NCBI GenBank assembly: GCA_017460915.1
Contig: JAFUAA010000054.1
Span: 1 to 59,526 of the forward strand
Direction of reading: 5' to 3'
Length of the DNA stretch: 59,526 nt
DNA from: Bacteroidales bacterium
Lineage (GTDB): Bacteria > Bacteroidota > Bacteroidia > Bacteroidales > F082
Shown: positions 25,941-33,154 of the stretch, piece by piece
How the letters are laid out: the number at the start of each line of letters is the position of its first letter
Position numbering within the stretch: the stretch's first letter is position 1
Program-made: the position numbers and the translations under genes
Notes under the pieces: generated by a model
What the model was told of the DNA's origin: nothing
The model's input: only the letters and a program-made list of their open reading frames with translations
Database searches by the model: none

Positions 25941-26102
25941 ATGATAAACGCCATGGAACCATTGACACACATTAATCTCGACCGTGATACGGTTGTCCTT
26001 GTCGCAATTGCTGTAGTTGCCCTGCTTTTTGCGTACCTCGCCTCGGATTTCAGACATAACAGGAAGAATAGGAACCGCCCTCCGCACGACGGCGCGCTGT
26101 AA
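25941..26102 (+). CDS. Small single-pass membrane protein (53 residues)
   Basis: ATG at 25941, TAA at 26100-26102. The product has a short polar N-terminus (MINAMEPLTHINLDRD), one hydrophobic helix (TVVLVAIAVVALLFAYLA) and a basic tail (DFRHNRKNRNRPP). The positive tail after the helix predicts an N-out, C-in topology. Codon composition resembles the GC-richer coding DNA of the window rather than the AT-rich gap before it. No family was recognised. The frame continues openly after the stop into a second membrane segment. Confidence 0.5.
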   Translation: MINAMEPLTHINLDRDTVVLVAIAVVALLFAYLASDFRHNRKNRNRPPHDGAL

Positions 26103-26114
26103 TCTGAGTTTGCT

Positions 26115-26258
26115 GTGGCTGACGTGCAATCATACGGGAACGGATGGCCTCAAGACGTGGGAAATTGGCTTGGGACAGTCCCCGACGTGTATTGGTCTGT
26201 GGTGCTATGGCTCATTTTGTTGGTCATCTTGGCCTATCGTGTCAAGAAAGACGAATGA
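26115..26258 (+). CDS. Second small membrane segment in the same frame
   Basis: Directly after the TAA at 26100 the same frame runs on to a TGA at 26256-26258 and encodes GNGWPQDVGNWLGTVPDVYW followed by a hydrophobic helix (SVVLWLILLVILAYRV) and a KKDE end. There is no ATG; GTG codons at 26115 or 26124 are the only plausible starts. Either this is a separate small membrane peptide or the 3' half of one two-helix protein interrupted by a stop codon. Confidence 0.35.
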   Translation: MADVQSYGNGWPQDVGNWLGTVPDVYWSVVLWLILLVILAYRVKKDE

Positions 26259-26338
26259 CCGCTGCGCGACCAAAATGCGATTTTCCTGTTTTTTGGTGAA
26301 AAATATGCTCATAATGGTTTTTATATTCAAAAAATGAC

Positions 26339-26346
26339 TACTTTTG
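26339..26346 (+). promoter_or_regulatory. -7 element (TACTTTTG) for the vWA surface-protein operon
   Basis: TACTTTTG on the plus strand, 77 bases before the ATG at 26424. Confidence 0.6.
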
Positions 26347-26423
26347 CAGCCTGAAATCGATTGTTTAGGCTCTAAATAGACAAGCTGGCATAAATTCAAG
26401 TCGAATTAAGGATAAGATAATCA

Positions 26424-29400
26424 ATGATAAACGAAATGAAATCTGCAAGAAACAAGATGATGCATGTTGGTCTTTTTTTGAAAGGCAAACGCATGGGAAA
26501 GGCTATCGTGAAAACCGTGCGGCACTACACCTTATTATTAATAATAGGCGTTTGGACGTTTGCAAACCCTGCCTTCGCGCAAACGCCTCCTCCCGAAGGC
26601 TTGAAAATGGATAAGACTTGGACCGCTACCAATGCAACTGGCTCGGAAGGCTATGTCACCCTTGAAGCTTTCGTCACGGGAGAGTCGGTGACGACTTATT
26701 CGGCAGTGCCTACGGATATTGTGTTGGTTGTCGACCAGTCACGCTCGATGACGGACTATTATTTGGGGAACGTCACGAGGCTTGTAGCATTGAAACGGGC
26801 TGCCACCTCCTTTGTCGAAACGGTACGGCAAAAGGCCGAAGACGAAAACGTCAACCACAAGGTGGCCATCGTGGGTTTTGCCGCGGGGCCAAACGGCAGG
26901 TATGAAAACACGGAACTCCTCTCAACGGAAACGGAAGTGAATTACCGCCAGATTACAGACAACGATTACAAGGCGGCTCTCGTCGATGTCAATCAGGACG
27001 GACAAGTGAATAAGCGTCTCACGAACGCCATCGCTGCGATTAGTGCAAATGGAGGCACATACATGCAATACGGCATGGAGATGGCCAAAGGCATTTTGGA
27101 TAAAAGGGAGGAAACCACCTACGAAACCGACGACGGAGCGCTCCCTCGCGCCACCGTGGTGGTCTTCTTTACGGACGGATACCCTGGTGGATACCAATAC
27201 TATACGGATGCCTTTTGTGAAGGACAAGGTCCAGGTAGTTATGCTTACGACCAACAATCGGTGTCTGATGCGGCTGTGGCAATGGCCAATTCGATAAAGG
27301 AAAGCGGCGCCAGGGTCTTTTCAATCGGCATTTTCGGAGACGCCTCGCCTGAAACCGCCTACACGACGACGAAGACAACAGCGTGGGGCTACACAATATG
27401 GACAACAGGCGTTGCTGCCGCCAATGGTCTCATGCATTTCATTTCGAGTGACTTTGGGCCTGGAGAGGCTACTTCTTGGTCGGCGCTGACAGAGTCTCCT
27501 GCTAACGTGGCGGGCTATCATGACAATGGGTTTTACTATTCCGCCAACGACGCTGCCCAGCTGACTCAAGTTTTCACCAGCATCGCCAATATGGTCTCTT
27601 CAGTGCCCTTGCCTTTGAATGCCCAAACCATCGTGCAAGACGAAGTGTCGCAGCATTTCCACCTGCCCGACAATGCTTTGGAGGGCATTAGGGTGTATAC
27701 GGCGCCTTTTACGGGAGGCAACCCTGAATTTGGTGACAAGGTGCCCATGGAAGATCCAGACATTGTCATTGAGGGGAATCAGGTCCGAGTGTCAGGCTTT
27801 GACTTTGCGGCCAATTGGTGCGGCATGCATAACGGGACGGAGCCACAGGGCAACAAACTCATTATCGAGATCCCCTTGGTGGTCAACGACGGCGTGTGGG
27901 GCGATGGCCTGCCCACCAACGGCAACATGTCGGTCATTTACCCTGATGGCGACTTGACGAATCCCTATGGACCGTTCCCGATGCCCTATGCCAACGTTCT
28001 CGGCGAGGTGTGGACGGAGGTGGTGACCGAAGAGCCCCTTGGCTTCAGGGCTGACAGCCTTTATCGTCCGGAAGACCTGGCTTGGTTCATCAGCTTGGTG
28101 AACGGTAGACAAGGCTATTCAAACTATGACCCGAATCATCCCGTCGATCCCCATCCAACGCTGTATGGCAAGCTTGCCGCCGACATCGACATGAGCGCCC
28201 ACAACTGGGTGGCGATTGGCAGTAACGGCATCGCCTACGAAGGCGAGTTTGATGGCAACGGATACGTCATCACGGGCTTGAAAAACAATGCCTCCAAGTA
28301 CTACCAGTTGGGCACGACCCAAGCCGTGGTCTATCCCGGCATGTTCGGCAAGGTGAGCGGAACGGTGCACGACGTGTTCGTGCTCGATAGCGACTTCCAT
28401 GCCAAGAAGCATGCCGGCACCAAAATACACTACGGCATCATCATCGACACGCTTGCTCAGGGTGGCATGCTCTACAATAGTGAGGCCGCAGGAAGACTCA
28501 TGACCAATGACGAGGAAGGCAATGACACCTTGATCTTTGGAGGATTGGTGGGACTGAATTGGGGTGAGATACATTCGTGCATGTCAATGGCGCAATTGAC
28601 GGGCTTCAATATGGGCGGGGCCATTGGCCAGAGTTACAACTTGACTGGTGATAGTAATAAAAACAAAATTGAGAATCTTTTCACCAACCCGCAATTCAAC
28701 TATATCGGAGATAATAAAAAAGGTTTTGTTGGAGGGTTTACAGCAATTAGTGAAGGGAATCGTTATAGATATTCGTATATGCGCTTCGAACGGCCAAGTA
28801 AAAACTTGGATCAAGCTGTTTTCGGTATGGCAGTAGGACGGCTCGTCTTGACAACAGTTGCACATACCTACCAGCAGGTTCTTTTTCCGGTAGAGAGTTT
28901 GTTCAATGTACCACACGAACATACAGGTCAACTAGCTGGCATTTATGGAGGTGTGGTGATGACACCTTATGGTTATACTTGTGCAAAATACCTTTACCAT
29001 AGAGAGGGTGATATTGAATGGATGTTGACCAATCTGACAAACATCGATTCTTCCCGCTCTACATGGAAGCGCACCACCGCGGGCAACTATTCCGCCGGCG
29101 CGGGCGACATCAACGACGACTATCCCATCCTCGCTTTCGATTATGCTTGCGTAGGCTCGTCGGATGGCATCGTGCTCGACTACGGTCGGAGCTTGGACGA
29201 AATGCTCGACCGCCATAATATGGGAAACGTGAACGAGCATACCACCTTGGGCGACAACTACAAGAAAACCCAGCATGCGGCCATCTATGGAGGCACCATC
29301 AACCTTTACGCCAACCAAAGTACCGACAGGAGTACGACTGACCATGTGATGGTCTACATCGACGAAGACATTTCGCTGCTGCAAGACGAAGGCTCGGTCA

Positions 29401-30806
29401 TTGATGCCTACACGTGTCAGACCATGAAAACCTTCTGTGACAAAAATGGCGAACGTTGGCACAACGTCAGCTCTTCGCTGAGCAGCGACATCGGGTTTTC
29501 CTACGCTAACAATGGAGTGGTTCCCCACAATTGGGATCCCGACCCTTGTGGCCTCATCCTGAGCCAGACTGACGACCATGCTTTGTTCCCCAGCGATGCC
29601 CCTGTGTCGGCCATTGATTTCTACTGTTTCTACGAACCGCAATACCATTGGTTGAATTTCAAACGCAATAGCCTCAGCCATTGGCATATGGATAATTATG
29701 AGGTCAATATTCCTTATCCCGAACAGGAAGACCACTTCATTCCAGGCAAGGGCTATTTGTTGGCTATCGACAAGGAGCAGTTCCTCCAGAACAGAGGCGT
29801 GCTCAACAACGGGGCTGTCACCATTCCCGTCACCGCCAGCGCGCCGGAATGGACGGGGCTGAGAGGCTACAACTTGTTGGGCAATCCTTATCAGAGCTAC
29901 CTGGACTTTGACTTGTTCGTTGCCGGGAATCCCAACCTTTGGGGAAGCAATGATGCTTCTGCACAGACTTATGCTGTGTATAACCCGGTCAAGGATAGTT
30001 ATTTGCAATACGCCCAAGGCGTTTCGGTGGGTGCGGAGACGGCTTCGCGCTACATCAACATGCACCAGGGCTTTTTCATCAGGACGAGCCAGGATGGGGA
30101 TGCACGTTTTAATAATGCCATGCGCACACATACGAAAGACCGCCAAACGGGCTTCAGGGATGTCCAGCCTGCCTATCCGCTCATCAATTTCGAGCTGAGC
30201 GATGGCAGCAACAGTACTGACGTGGCCGTCCTTGAACTTGGCCGTCCCGACGAGGGCGGTGCCGAAAAACTTCGCGTGGGCGCTGCCCAAGGCCGTATCT
30301 CGTTGCGGCACGACGAGCACGACTTCGCCATTCTCTTCCGCGACCTGACCCAAGGCAGCCAGCCGTTGTGGTTCAAAGCCGAGGAAGATGGCGTCTTCAC
30401 CCTGAGCTGGACGCTGGAGAATGCACGCTTCACCGAGCTCACCCTCTTGGATAACATTACAGGGGCGCGTGTGGACATGACCAGTCGCGATAGCTATCAG
30501 TTTGAGGGCCATAGGTCGGATTACCAGTCGCGTTTCAAAGTGGTGGTCGGAGCGTTCGCCGATGTTGAGGAAGCAATAGATGCGCCCGAAGGTATGACCT
30601 CCTTCGCTTTCTTCGATGGAACTAACTGGGTTGTCAACGGGAAAGGCCGTCTTGACGTCATCGACGCTACGGGTCGCACCATTTGTAATACTACGTTGAA
30701 TGACGAGCAGAACCATGTCAATATCGGTGGTGTGGCCCAAGGCGTCTACGTGTTGCGCGTGGTCGGCGAAGACGGTGTGAAAACGCAAAAAATAGTGGTC
30801 AGATAA
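26424..30806 (+). CDS. Large vWA-domain adhesin-like surface protein with T9SS sorting domain
   Basis: A 1460-residue exported protein. The signal sequence is preceded by a long basic N-terminus and ends near residue 52 (TFANPAFAQ); a start at 26493 (MGKAIVK) would give a more usual length. Residues about 95-330 are a von Willebrand A domain with an intact MIDAS: DQSRSM (DxSxS), a Thr in NGGTYMQYG, and FFTDGYPGG. A beta region like pilus-tip adhesins follows, then GLUG-like repeats (about 570-720, VAIGSNGIAYEGEFDGNGY). The C-terminus (LDVIDATGRTICNTTL through GVYVLRVVGEDG) is a type A T9SS sorting domain. Bases about 28640-29030 are clearly AT-richer than the rest. It is first in an operon with the 82-residue gene. 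Binding partner unknown. Confidence 0.85.
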   Translation: MINEMKSARNKMMHVGLFLKGKRMGKAIVKTVRHYTLLLIIGVWTFANPAFAQTPPPEGLKMDKTWTATNATGSEGYVTLEAFVTGESVTTYSAVPTDIVLVVDQSRSMTDYYLGNVTRLVALKRAATSFVETVRQKAEDENVNHKVAIVGFAAGPNGRYENTELLSTETEVNYRQITDNDYKAALVDVNQDGQVNKRLTNAIAAISANGGTYMQYGMEMAKGILDKREETTYETDDGALPRATVVVFFTDGYPGGYQYYTDAFCEGQGPGSYAYDQQSVSDAAVAMANSIKESGARVFSIGIFGDASPETAYTTTKTTAWGYTIWTTGVAAANGLMHFISSDFGPGEATSWSALTESPANVAGYHDNGFYYSANDAAQLTQVFTSIANMVSSVPLPLNAQTIVQDEVSQHFHLPDNALEGIRVYTAPFTGGNPEFGDKVPMEDPDIVIEGNQVRVSGFDFAANWCGMHNGTEPQGNKLIIEIPLVVNDGVWGDGLPTNGNMSVIYPDGDLTNPYGPFPMPYANVLGEVWTEVVTEEPLGFRADSLYRPEDLAWFISLVNGRQGYSNYDPNHPVDPHPTLYGKLAADIDMSAHNWVAIGSNGIAYEGEFDGNGYVITGLKNNASKYYQLGTTQAVVYPGMFGKVSGTVHDVFVLDSDFHAKKHAGTKIHYGIIIDTLAQGGMLYNSEAAGRLMTNDEEGNDTLIFGGLVGLNWGEIHSCMSMAQLTGFNMGGAIGQSYNLTGDSNKNKIENLFTNPQFNYIGDNKKGFVGGFTAISEGNRYRYSYMRFERPSKNLDQAVFGMAVGRLVLTTVAHTYQQVLFPVESLFNVPHEHTGQLAGIYGGVVMTPYGYTCAKYLYHREGDIEWMLTNLTNIDSSRSTWKRTTAGNYSAGAGDINDDYPILAFDYACVGSSDGIVLDYGRSLDEMLDRHNMGNVNEHTTLGDNYKKTQHAAIYGGTINLYANQSTDRSTTDHVMVYIDEDISLLQDEGSVIDAYTCQTMKTFCDKNGERWHNVSSSLSSDIGFSYANNGVVPHNWDPDPCGLILSQTDDHALFPSDAPVSAIDFYCFYEPQYHWLNFKRNSLSHWHMDNYEVNIPYPEQEDHFIPGKGYLLAIDKEQFLQNRGVLNNGAVTIPVTASAPEWTGLRGYNLLGNPYQSYLDFDLFVAGNPNLWGSNDASAQTYAVYNPVKDSYLQYAQGVSVGAETASRYINMHQGFFIRTSQDGDARFNNAMRTHTKDRQTGFRDVQPAYPLINFELSDGSNSTDVAVLELGRPDEGGAEKLRVGAAQGRISLRHDEHDFAILFRDLTQGSQPLWFKAEEDGVFTLSWTLENARFTELTLLDNITGARVDMTSRDSYQFEGHRSDYQSRFKVVVGAFADVEEAIDAPEGMTSFAFFDGTNWVVNGKGRLDVIDATGRTICNTTLNDEQNHVNIGGVAQGVYVLRVVGEDGVKTQKIVVR

Positions 30807-30851
30807 CAAGGAGATTGAGGAAAACAAAAAATCAACAAAAACCATAAGACA

Positions 30852-31100
30852 ATGAAGAAGAAAATAATGAAAATAACGATTGCGCTGATGCTGTTGACAG
30901 CTCCAATGAAAGCCCAAGTGTTCATCATGGACGACGATGATTGGTACAGCAATAGGGCGCAAACGGATAATAGTTTGATAGTCAACAATCCGACAGTATA
31001 CAGTTCGGGAGAGGATTGGTTTGCGCCGTTGGAAGGAGGAGCCATGCTGCTGTTCGGATTTGTTGGAGCCTATCTGCTCAAGAAAAGGAAACGTTCATAG
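30852..31100 (+). CDS. Small exported protein with a PLEGG-helix-basic C-terminal tail
   Basis: An 82-residue protein lying 45 bases after the adhesin gene and before their shared terminator. It has a signal peptide (IALMLLTAPMKAQ), a short acidic and polar middle of about 35 residues, then a tripartite tail: APLEGG, a hydrophobic helix (AMLLFGFVGAYLL) and KKRKRS. That tail resembles short glycine-plus-helix-plus-basic anchors found at the ends of some Bacteroidota exported proteins. It may be a membrane-anchored partner of the adhesin. No family was recognised. Confidence 0.75.
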   Translation: MKKKIMKITIALMLLTAPMKAQVFIMDDDDWYSNRAQTDNSLIVNNPTVYSSGEDWFAPLEGGAMLLFGFVGAYLLKKRKRS

Positions 31101-31159
31101 TTTTGTTCATCTAATATAAAAAACCCTCTTTGGGTGCTAATTGATTCATTTGCATTTTT

Positions 31160-31195
31160 GGAATGGTCCCGTCGTGAGACGCGACCATCCTTTTT
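31160..31195 (+). terminator. Rho-independent terminator of the adhesin operon
   Basis: Arms GGAATGGTCCCGTC and GACGCGACCATCC with a GTGA loop, followed by five T. Confidence 0.75.
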
Positions 31196-31224
31196 GTCTG
31201 TTGAAATAGGATTCCGTAACAAAA

Positions 31225-31255
31225 CAAAAAATCCCTGGTGAACAGGGATTTTTTG
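31225..31255. terminator. Bidirectional terminator hairpin
   Basis: AAAAATCCCTG / CAGGGATTTTT with a short loop. It ends 7 bases before the duplicated tRNA-Lys end and probably marks the old boundary of the insertion. Confidence 0.8.
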
Positions 31256-31262
31256 GCTTTCC

Positions 31263-31275
31263 GTGACCCGGCTGG
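31263..31275. repeat. Direct repeat of the tRNA-Lys 3' end (att-like, distal copy)
   Basis: GTGACCCGGCTGG is identical to 32232-32244, which is the 3' acceptor and T-arm part of tRNA-Lys. A copy of a tRNA 3' end about 970 bases downstream of the tRNA is the usual footprint of site-specific integration. Confidence 0.65.
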
Positions 31276-32147
31276 AGTTTTTGGCTGGCAGTTATATAAC
31301 AGGTTCGACTGACATAGCAGGTGCTGTTACGGACAAGGATATGGCGCAGCAGAATGCCATGGCCAACCAAAACAGCGAAGCCATCCAACAATCTGTTGAT
31401 GCCCTCAACGAGCAGACGAAGCAACGCGTCAACGAGTGGGACGGCGAGCATATCTACAACGTGACCTTCAAAGACCCAAAGACGCAGAAGGAATTGCACG
31501 GCGCGGTGGTCAACGGCAGGATGCACTACACGCAGAACGAGGACGGGACATATAATTTCAACCCATACGTTTCAAGTGCCATGCTTGCCATACGTTTGGA
31601 AGATGGTTCGGTGAGGCAGGTGAGCGGCCGGACTGTAACATCGCTTGACAACGTGACCACGGCGGCGGAGCAGAACGCCAACCAAGGGCAGATTGTCAGG
31701 GATATGATGGAGAAGCAGTTCGAGAACGACAACATAATGCCTACCGTTGAGAGCGCATGGGGCTTTGAGCTTGAGCCTGGTGAAACGGAGATTGACGGCC
31801 TGACCTTTGTCGGCAAGGACAAGGATGGCAACTACCAATTTCAGGTGGGTAGCAATGCCAACCATGTCGTGAAGATGAGTGAAGAGCAGGTTATCTCATG
31901 GGGTTTGCGCCAAGGCATTGCGCTGATGCAAGGGCAAGCCGCAAACGAGCATATGCTGGCCGACATTGCAGCCGACGTGCAGAGGATGAGCGACGATGCG
32001 GATCTGATGGACGAGATAGACCAGCTGAAACAGCAGAATACGCGAGGCGTTACGACCCATGACTTGTGGAAGCGAGTTGTAGGGGTTACGAGCAAGTTTG
32101 TTGCCATTGATGAGACAGGCAGGAGGCCTTGCAAATGGTGCCATTGA
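31263..32147 (+). CDS. Fragment of a mobile-element protein between tRNA-Lys att-like repeats
   Basis: A reading frame of 294 residues whose GTG start lies inside the duplicated tRNA end, with no ribosome-binding site; the first ATG is at 31341. This suggests a 5'-truncated gene. The product is hydrophilic and Gln/Asn-rich with a helical start (MAQQNAMANQNSEAIQQSVD), a central beta part and a helical C-terminus (DDADLMDEIDQLKQQN). It vaguely resembles segments of very large polyvalent proteins of Bacteroidota phages and conjugative elements, but no domain can be named. It is the only gene left between the two repeats. Confidence 0.5.
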   Translation: MTRLEFLAGSYITGSTDIAGAVTDKDMAQQNAMANQNSEAIQQSVDALNEQTKQRVNEWDGEHIYNVTFKDPKTQKELHGAVVNGRMHYTQNEDGTYNFNPYVSSAMLAIRLEDGSVRQVSGRTVTSLDNVTTAAEQNANQGQIVRDMMEKQFENDNIMPTVESAWGFELEPGETEIDGLTFVGKDKDGNYQFQVGSNANHVVKMSEEQVISWGLRQGIALMQGQAANEHMLADIAADVQRMSDDADLMDEIDQLKQQNTRGVTTHDLWKRVVGVTSKFVAIDETGRRPCKWCH

Positions 32148-32185
32148 AGAACAATGGGGGAAATCTCGGAGGGAAGACAAAAAGA

Positions 32186-32227
32186 AAAACCGCCAATCTG
32201 ATTGATTTTCAACCGATTGGCGGTTTC
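32186..32227 (-). terminator. Terminator of tRNA-Lys
   Basis: Arms AAACCGCCAATC and GATTGGCGGTTT; a T-run follows on the minus strand, just after the tRNA 3' end. Confidence 0.8.
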
Positions 32228-32229
32228 TT

Positions 32230-32305
32230 TGGTGACCCGGCTGGGGCTCGAACCCAGGACCCCAACATTAAAAGTGTTGTGCTCTACCTGCTGAGCTACC
32301 GAGTC
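32230..32305 (-). tRNA. tRNA-Lys (anticodon TTT)
   Basis: Acceptor stem GACTCGG / CCGGGTC, anticodon loop CTTTTAA with anticodon TTT, T loop TTCGAGC, discriminator A at 32233 and an encoded CCA (32230-32232). The 3' part is the integration-type target whose copy lies at 31263. Confidence 0.95.
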
Positions 32306-32353
32306 ATCCTTGCTTCCTCTTTTTAAGGGAAGCTTAAGGGATTAAAACGGCTG

Positions 32354-32361
32354 CAAAAGTA
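32354..32361 (-). promoter_or_regulatory. -7 element (TACTTTTG) for tRNA-Lys
   Basis: TACTTTTG on the minus strand, about 50 bases upstream of the mature tRNA 5' end. Confidence 0.55.
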
Positions 32362-32403
32362 CGCTTTTTTTCGTTATCAACGGCCTTTTGAACCAAAATT
32401 TTT

Positions 32404-33021
32404 TCATTCGTCAAGCCATCCTTTGCCTTGACGGATGATAACGATTTCATTATCAGTGCAATCCAAAACGGTGCTCTCTTCGTTGTCGCCAGCTCCTCCG
32501 TCGATGACGATGTCCACAAGGTCCTTGTAACGGTCGTGAATCTCTTCTGGATCGGTGAGGTAGGGGTTGATTTCGTCGTCTTCGTCGGCCAAGGAGGTGG
32601 TCATGATGGGCTGCCCGAACTCCCTGACGAGGTTGGTGATGATAGGCTGGTCGGGGATGCGGATGCCGATGGTCTTCTTCTTGCTTTGGAAGATGCGCGG
32701 GATGTTGTTGTTGGCCTCCAGGATGAAGGTGAACGGTCCTGGCAAGTTGCGTTTCATCATCTTGAAAACGTCGTTGTTGATGGGCTTGGTGAACTCGCTC
32801 AACATGCTGAGGTCGTGGAAGATGAAAGAGAAGTTGGCCTTTTCCTTGCGGATGCCTTTGATTTGGCAGATGCGCTCCAAGGTCTTCACGTTGTTGATGT
32901 TGCCGCCCAAGCCGTACAAAGTGTCGGTGGGGAAGATGATGAGTCCGCCGTCGGCCAAGCATTCCAAGATCATCTTGACGTAGCGCGGGTTGGGATTCGT
33001 TGGGTAAAGTTTGAGTATCAT
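32404..33021 (-). CDS. Sua5/YciO/YrdC family protein (YciO-like)
   Basis: A 205-residue protein with the ATG at 33021 (MILKLYPTNPN). The open frame extends further but would cross the promoter. The YrdC fold is shown by GGLIIFPTDTLYGLGG near residue 30, KANFSFIFHDLSMLSEF, the GPFTFILEA strand and a TTSLADEDDEINPY loop. YrdC members make threonylcarbamoyl-AMP for the t6A modification of tRNA; YciO-type members are related but their role is less clear. The SxTxxSLA-type region here looks like YciO. It is divergent from the PurF-like gene. Confidence 0.85.
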   Translation of the reverse strand: MILKLYPTNPNPRYVKMILECLADGGLIIFPTDTLYGLGGNINNVKTLERICQIKGIRKEKANFSFIFHDLSMLSEFTKPINNDVFKMMKRNLPGPFTFILEANNNIPRIFQSKKKTIGIRIPDQPIITNLVREFGQPIMTTSLADEDDEINPYLTDPEEIHDRYKDLVDIVIDGGAGDNEESTVLDCTDNEIVIIRQGKGWLDE

Positions 33022-33041
33022 GGACTTACAAAAAAATCGCG

Positions 33042-33049
33042 CAAAAATA
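33042..33049 (-). promoter_or_regulatory. -7 element (TATTTTTG) for the YciO-like gene
   Basis: TATTTTTG on the minus strand, 20 bases before the ATG at 33021. It is paired back to back with the PurF-like promoter. Confidence 0.55.
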
Positions 33050-33081
33050 CAAAAATGTTGTCGAACAAAAGCGAAAATCCG

Positions 33082-33089
33082 TATTTTTG
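33082..33089 (+). promoter_or_regulatory. -7 element (TATTTTTG) for the PurF-like gene
   Basis: TATTTTTG on the plus strand, 65 bases before the ATG at 33155. Confidence 0.55.
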
Positions 33090-33154
33090 CAGTCCATCTA
33101 AGGGGTAGTTCCCTTGGATGGATTTTTGTTTTATGACCTAAAAATTGCAAAACT

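Noticed and set aside
25884-26129. Minus-strand frame of 81 codons
   Set aside because: It is antisense to the small membrane ORF, is Cys/Arg/His-rich without a domain, and lacks a promoter element.
28932-30962. Long open frame (676 codons) on the minus strand
   Set aside because: It is antisense to the vWA adhesin gene, has no start signals and no recognisable domain; it follows from the codon pattern of the real gene.
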